Below are positions 62,716 to 64,000 of a DNA stretch of 64,000 nt, piece by piece. The notes beneath the pieces were generated by a model. It ran no database searches. It was not told where the DNA came from and saw only the letters and a program-made list of their open reading frames with translations. This stretch comes from Aphanomyces cochlioides (taxonomy: Eukaryota > Oomycota > Saprolegniomycetes > Saprolegniales > Verrucalvaceae), in assembly GCA_019828595.1 (NCBI GenBank), contig JAHQRK010000033.1, forward strand, positions 496,001 through 560,000, in the 5' to 3' direction. A program made the position numbers and the translations under genes. Numbering within the stretch: position 1 is the stretch's first letter; every line of letters starts with the position of its first letter.

Positions 62716-64000
62716 CCCCAGTTTCCAATTTGCCAGCTACCCCGCAGTACCACTGTCCAAAACTGACAACATGGCGACTACCCGCTCTTCCAGCCGTGCT
62801 CATGCACACAAGCCCTCAGCTTTTTCTGCCTCTCCCTTTCGCAATACCTCGGACGCTTCTAGTATCATGGAGGTGATTGTTGACGATGATGATGACGATG
62901 AACCTGACTCAATCATCGACAAAACTCCGCCTGCTGCTCAACCGCCCATACGTCTTGCTACACTCGGTGGTCGCGTGCCATTACCAAGCGCTCGTACCAG
63001 CGACAAAACTGTCAACAAGGATAATGTTTCTCCGATGCCTGATGAAGACATAGAGGATATCTCCAACAACAACCAACCACATACCCCACCGATTACTCAA
63101 GCCACTGAGCTGGAGCCGCGCTCTGAAGACCAATCGATTCGCGACACCAATGTTGATGTGGAAATGGAGCCTGAAGCTCAAATCGATGCCTCGCCTCCTG
63201 CTACAACACGCTCCGTGCCAATACCACCCGAGTCGAACACCTCGACCAAAAAGCCAAACGAATGCGTGTGGGAATTCCAAGCCAAGCAGAGAGCTAAATC
63301 TGCCAAGGCTCAGCGGAACAGTGACGTCGGCCATTATCGACCAACTATGGCCGAGCTGGCGTCCTTGTTGCAAAAACGCGCGACAGGATCTCTCACGTTT
63401 GACGACACTTTGCCCATCCAAAAACATTCCCCCAGAGATGTTGTTGGCTGGCTACAAATGTCCACTGGCCAATACACCAAATACATCGACATCTCCAAGG
63501 CAATGACATCTCTATTGTTTGACAACCAAGCGCTTGATTTGGACGATGCATTTGTCGATGTCATCAAGTGCGAGAAAGAGGTCTCCAATCGTCTTCTCAA
63601 GTGGGGCATAGCCTCTGAAGATGCTCTTAAAAAGCTGCGTGGAGTCTCTCTCAAGATCCAAGTGGCAAAGGATGGCAGCTCTCAGAGATTTGTCATGACA
63701 GAGCCCCATATACTTGATGGATATTTCATCGATATCCCATCTGGTCTCCAAGGACAGGATGAAGAACGTCTCATGTTCAGCATCATGTCAAAGCTTGAGC
63801 CGCGCTTTTTGTGGGGCTCATACTCCACAGTTTCCTCGACGACTGGCTTGGCTAGCTCTCGTTATCGCTTGTATTTTGAAGGGACAGCTATACCCGAATC
63901 TATGCACAATGACGGTCGATCAATTGAAGAATTCATTTTCAAGGGTCGGTGCCTCCGCGTGTTTGGTCAAGGATGGTTTTACCGTGACAAGAAGCTCGCG
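62716..64000 (+). mobile_element. LINE family B, 5'-complete copy B3 (runs off window)
   Basis: Plus-strand element at the same site as B1 and B2. A 55-nt leader (62716-62770) precedes an ATG and a long open frame, so this copy probably has a true 5' end. Assignment to family B rests on the target site and orientation, and on an ORF1-like protein; the 3' end is not visible. Confidence 0.75.
62771..64000 (+). CDS. Family B ORF1-like protein (partial, 410 aa visible)
   Basis: Open from the ATG at 62771 to the last base of the window with no stop. Residues 1-160 are rich in Ser, Pro and acidic residues, with a run of six Asp at 38-43. Residues 165-410 look folded. Two segments resemble family A ORF1: the VWE start (residues 166-168; A ORF1 168-170), and a block with RYRLYFEG (364-371) and NDG (380-382) that parallels QFRVLFDS and DDGG in A ORF1 (354-374). 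It is probably the nucleic-acid-binding ORF1 of a family B LINE. ORF2 is expected beyond the right edge. Confidence 0.75.
   Translation, partial: MATTRSSSRAHAHKPSAFSASPFRNTSDASSIMEVIVDDDDDDEPDSIIDKTPPAAQPPIRLATLGGRVPLPSARTSDKTVNKDNVSPMPDEDIEDISNNNQPHTPPITQATELEPRSEDQSIRDTNVDVEMEPEAQIDASPPATTRSVPIPPESNTSTKKPNECVWEFQAKQRAKSAKAQRNSDVGHYRPTMAELASLLQKRATGSLTFDDTLPIQKHSPRDVVGWLQMSTGQYTKYIDISKAMTSLLFDNQALDLDDAFVDVIKCEKEVSNRLLKWGIASEDALKKLRGVSLKIQVAKDGSSQRFVMTEPHILDGYFIDIPSGLQGQDEERLMFSIMSKLEPRFLWGSYSTVSSTTGLASSRYRLYFEGTAIPESMHNDGRSIEEFIFKGRCLRVFGQGWFYRDKKLA

Overview
The window is eukaryotic nuclear DNA: a tandem tRNA gene array heavily colonised by site-specific retrotransposons. The array unit is 832 bp and carries, on the minus strand, tRNA-Ala(AGC), one G, tRNA-His(GTG), a T5 RNA polymerase III terminator and a 679-bp spacer. 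Thirteen spacer/tRNA-His units are present and all 13 tRNA-His genes are intact. Of 14 tRNA-Ala positions only 4 are intact; 10 are split by insertions. Pol III-type tRNAs, APE/RT non-LTR retrotransposons and a likely 47-nt GT-AG intron indicate a eukaryote. The species cannot be named from sequence; an early-diverging fungus or a protist is my weak guess.

Three kinds of element share the tRNA-Ala gene. Family A is a non-LTR retrotransposon (LINE) of about 9.2 kb on the minus strand, with an 80-nt 5' UTR, ORF1 (841 aa), ORF2 (1361 aa: APE endonuclease, reverse transcriptase, C-terminal zinc motif) and a 2.4-kb structured 3' UTR. All seven copies (A1-A7) enter at the same nucleotide of tRNA-Ala, and their 17-bp target duplication is essentially the anticodon stem-loop. 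A2-A5 have both ORFs open; A1 is cut by the window edge and frameshifted, A6 is 5'-truncated and twice frameshifted, A7 is a 2.6-kb 3' fragment. A 358-bp SINE (three copies) uses the same target site, has a tRNA-Thr-like Pol III head, and ends in a tail resembling that of family A, so it is probably mobilised by the family A machinery. Family B elements (B1-B3) lie on the plus strand and enter exactly at mature tRNA-Ala nucleotide 1, duplicating nucleotides 1-14. B1 and B2 are 5'-truncated tails; B2 encodes a chromodomain-like plus papain-fold-like protein end; B3 is a 5'-complete copy whose ORF1 runs off the right edge.

Layout: 1-1384 LINE A1; 1385-5048 three array units with SINEs; 5049-5436 B1; 5437-6255 array unit; 6256-15437 LINE A2; 15438-18782 four array units with three intact tRNA-Ala genes; 18783-28013 LINE A3; 28014-29694 two array units with one intact tRNA-Ala; 29695-38923 LINE A4; 38924-40850 array unit with B2; 40851-50078 LINE A5; 50079-50927 array unit; 50928-59203 LINE A6; 59204-60052 array unit; 60053-62671 LINE A7; 62672-62715 tRNA-Ala fragment; 62716-64000 B3.

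No ordinary cellular protein-coding gene is seen. Every convincing protein belongs to a retroelement. Many short open frames on both strands of the spacers and of the LINE 3' UTR are not supported as genes.
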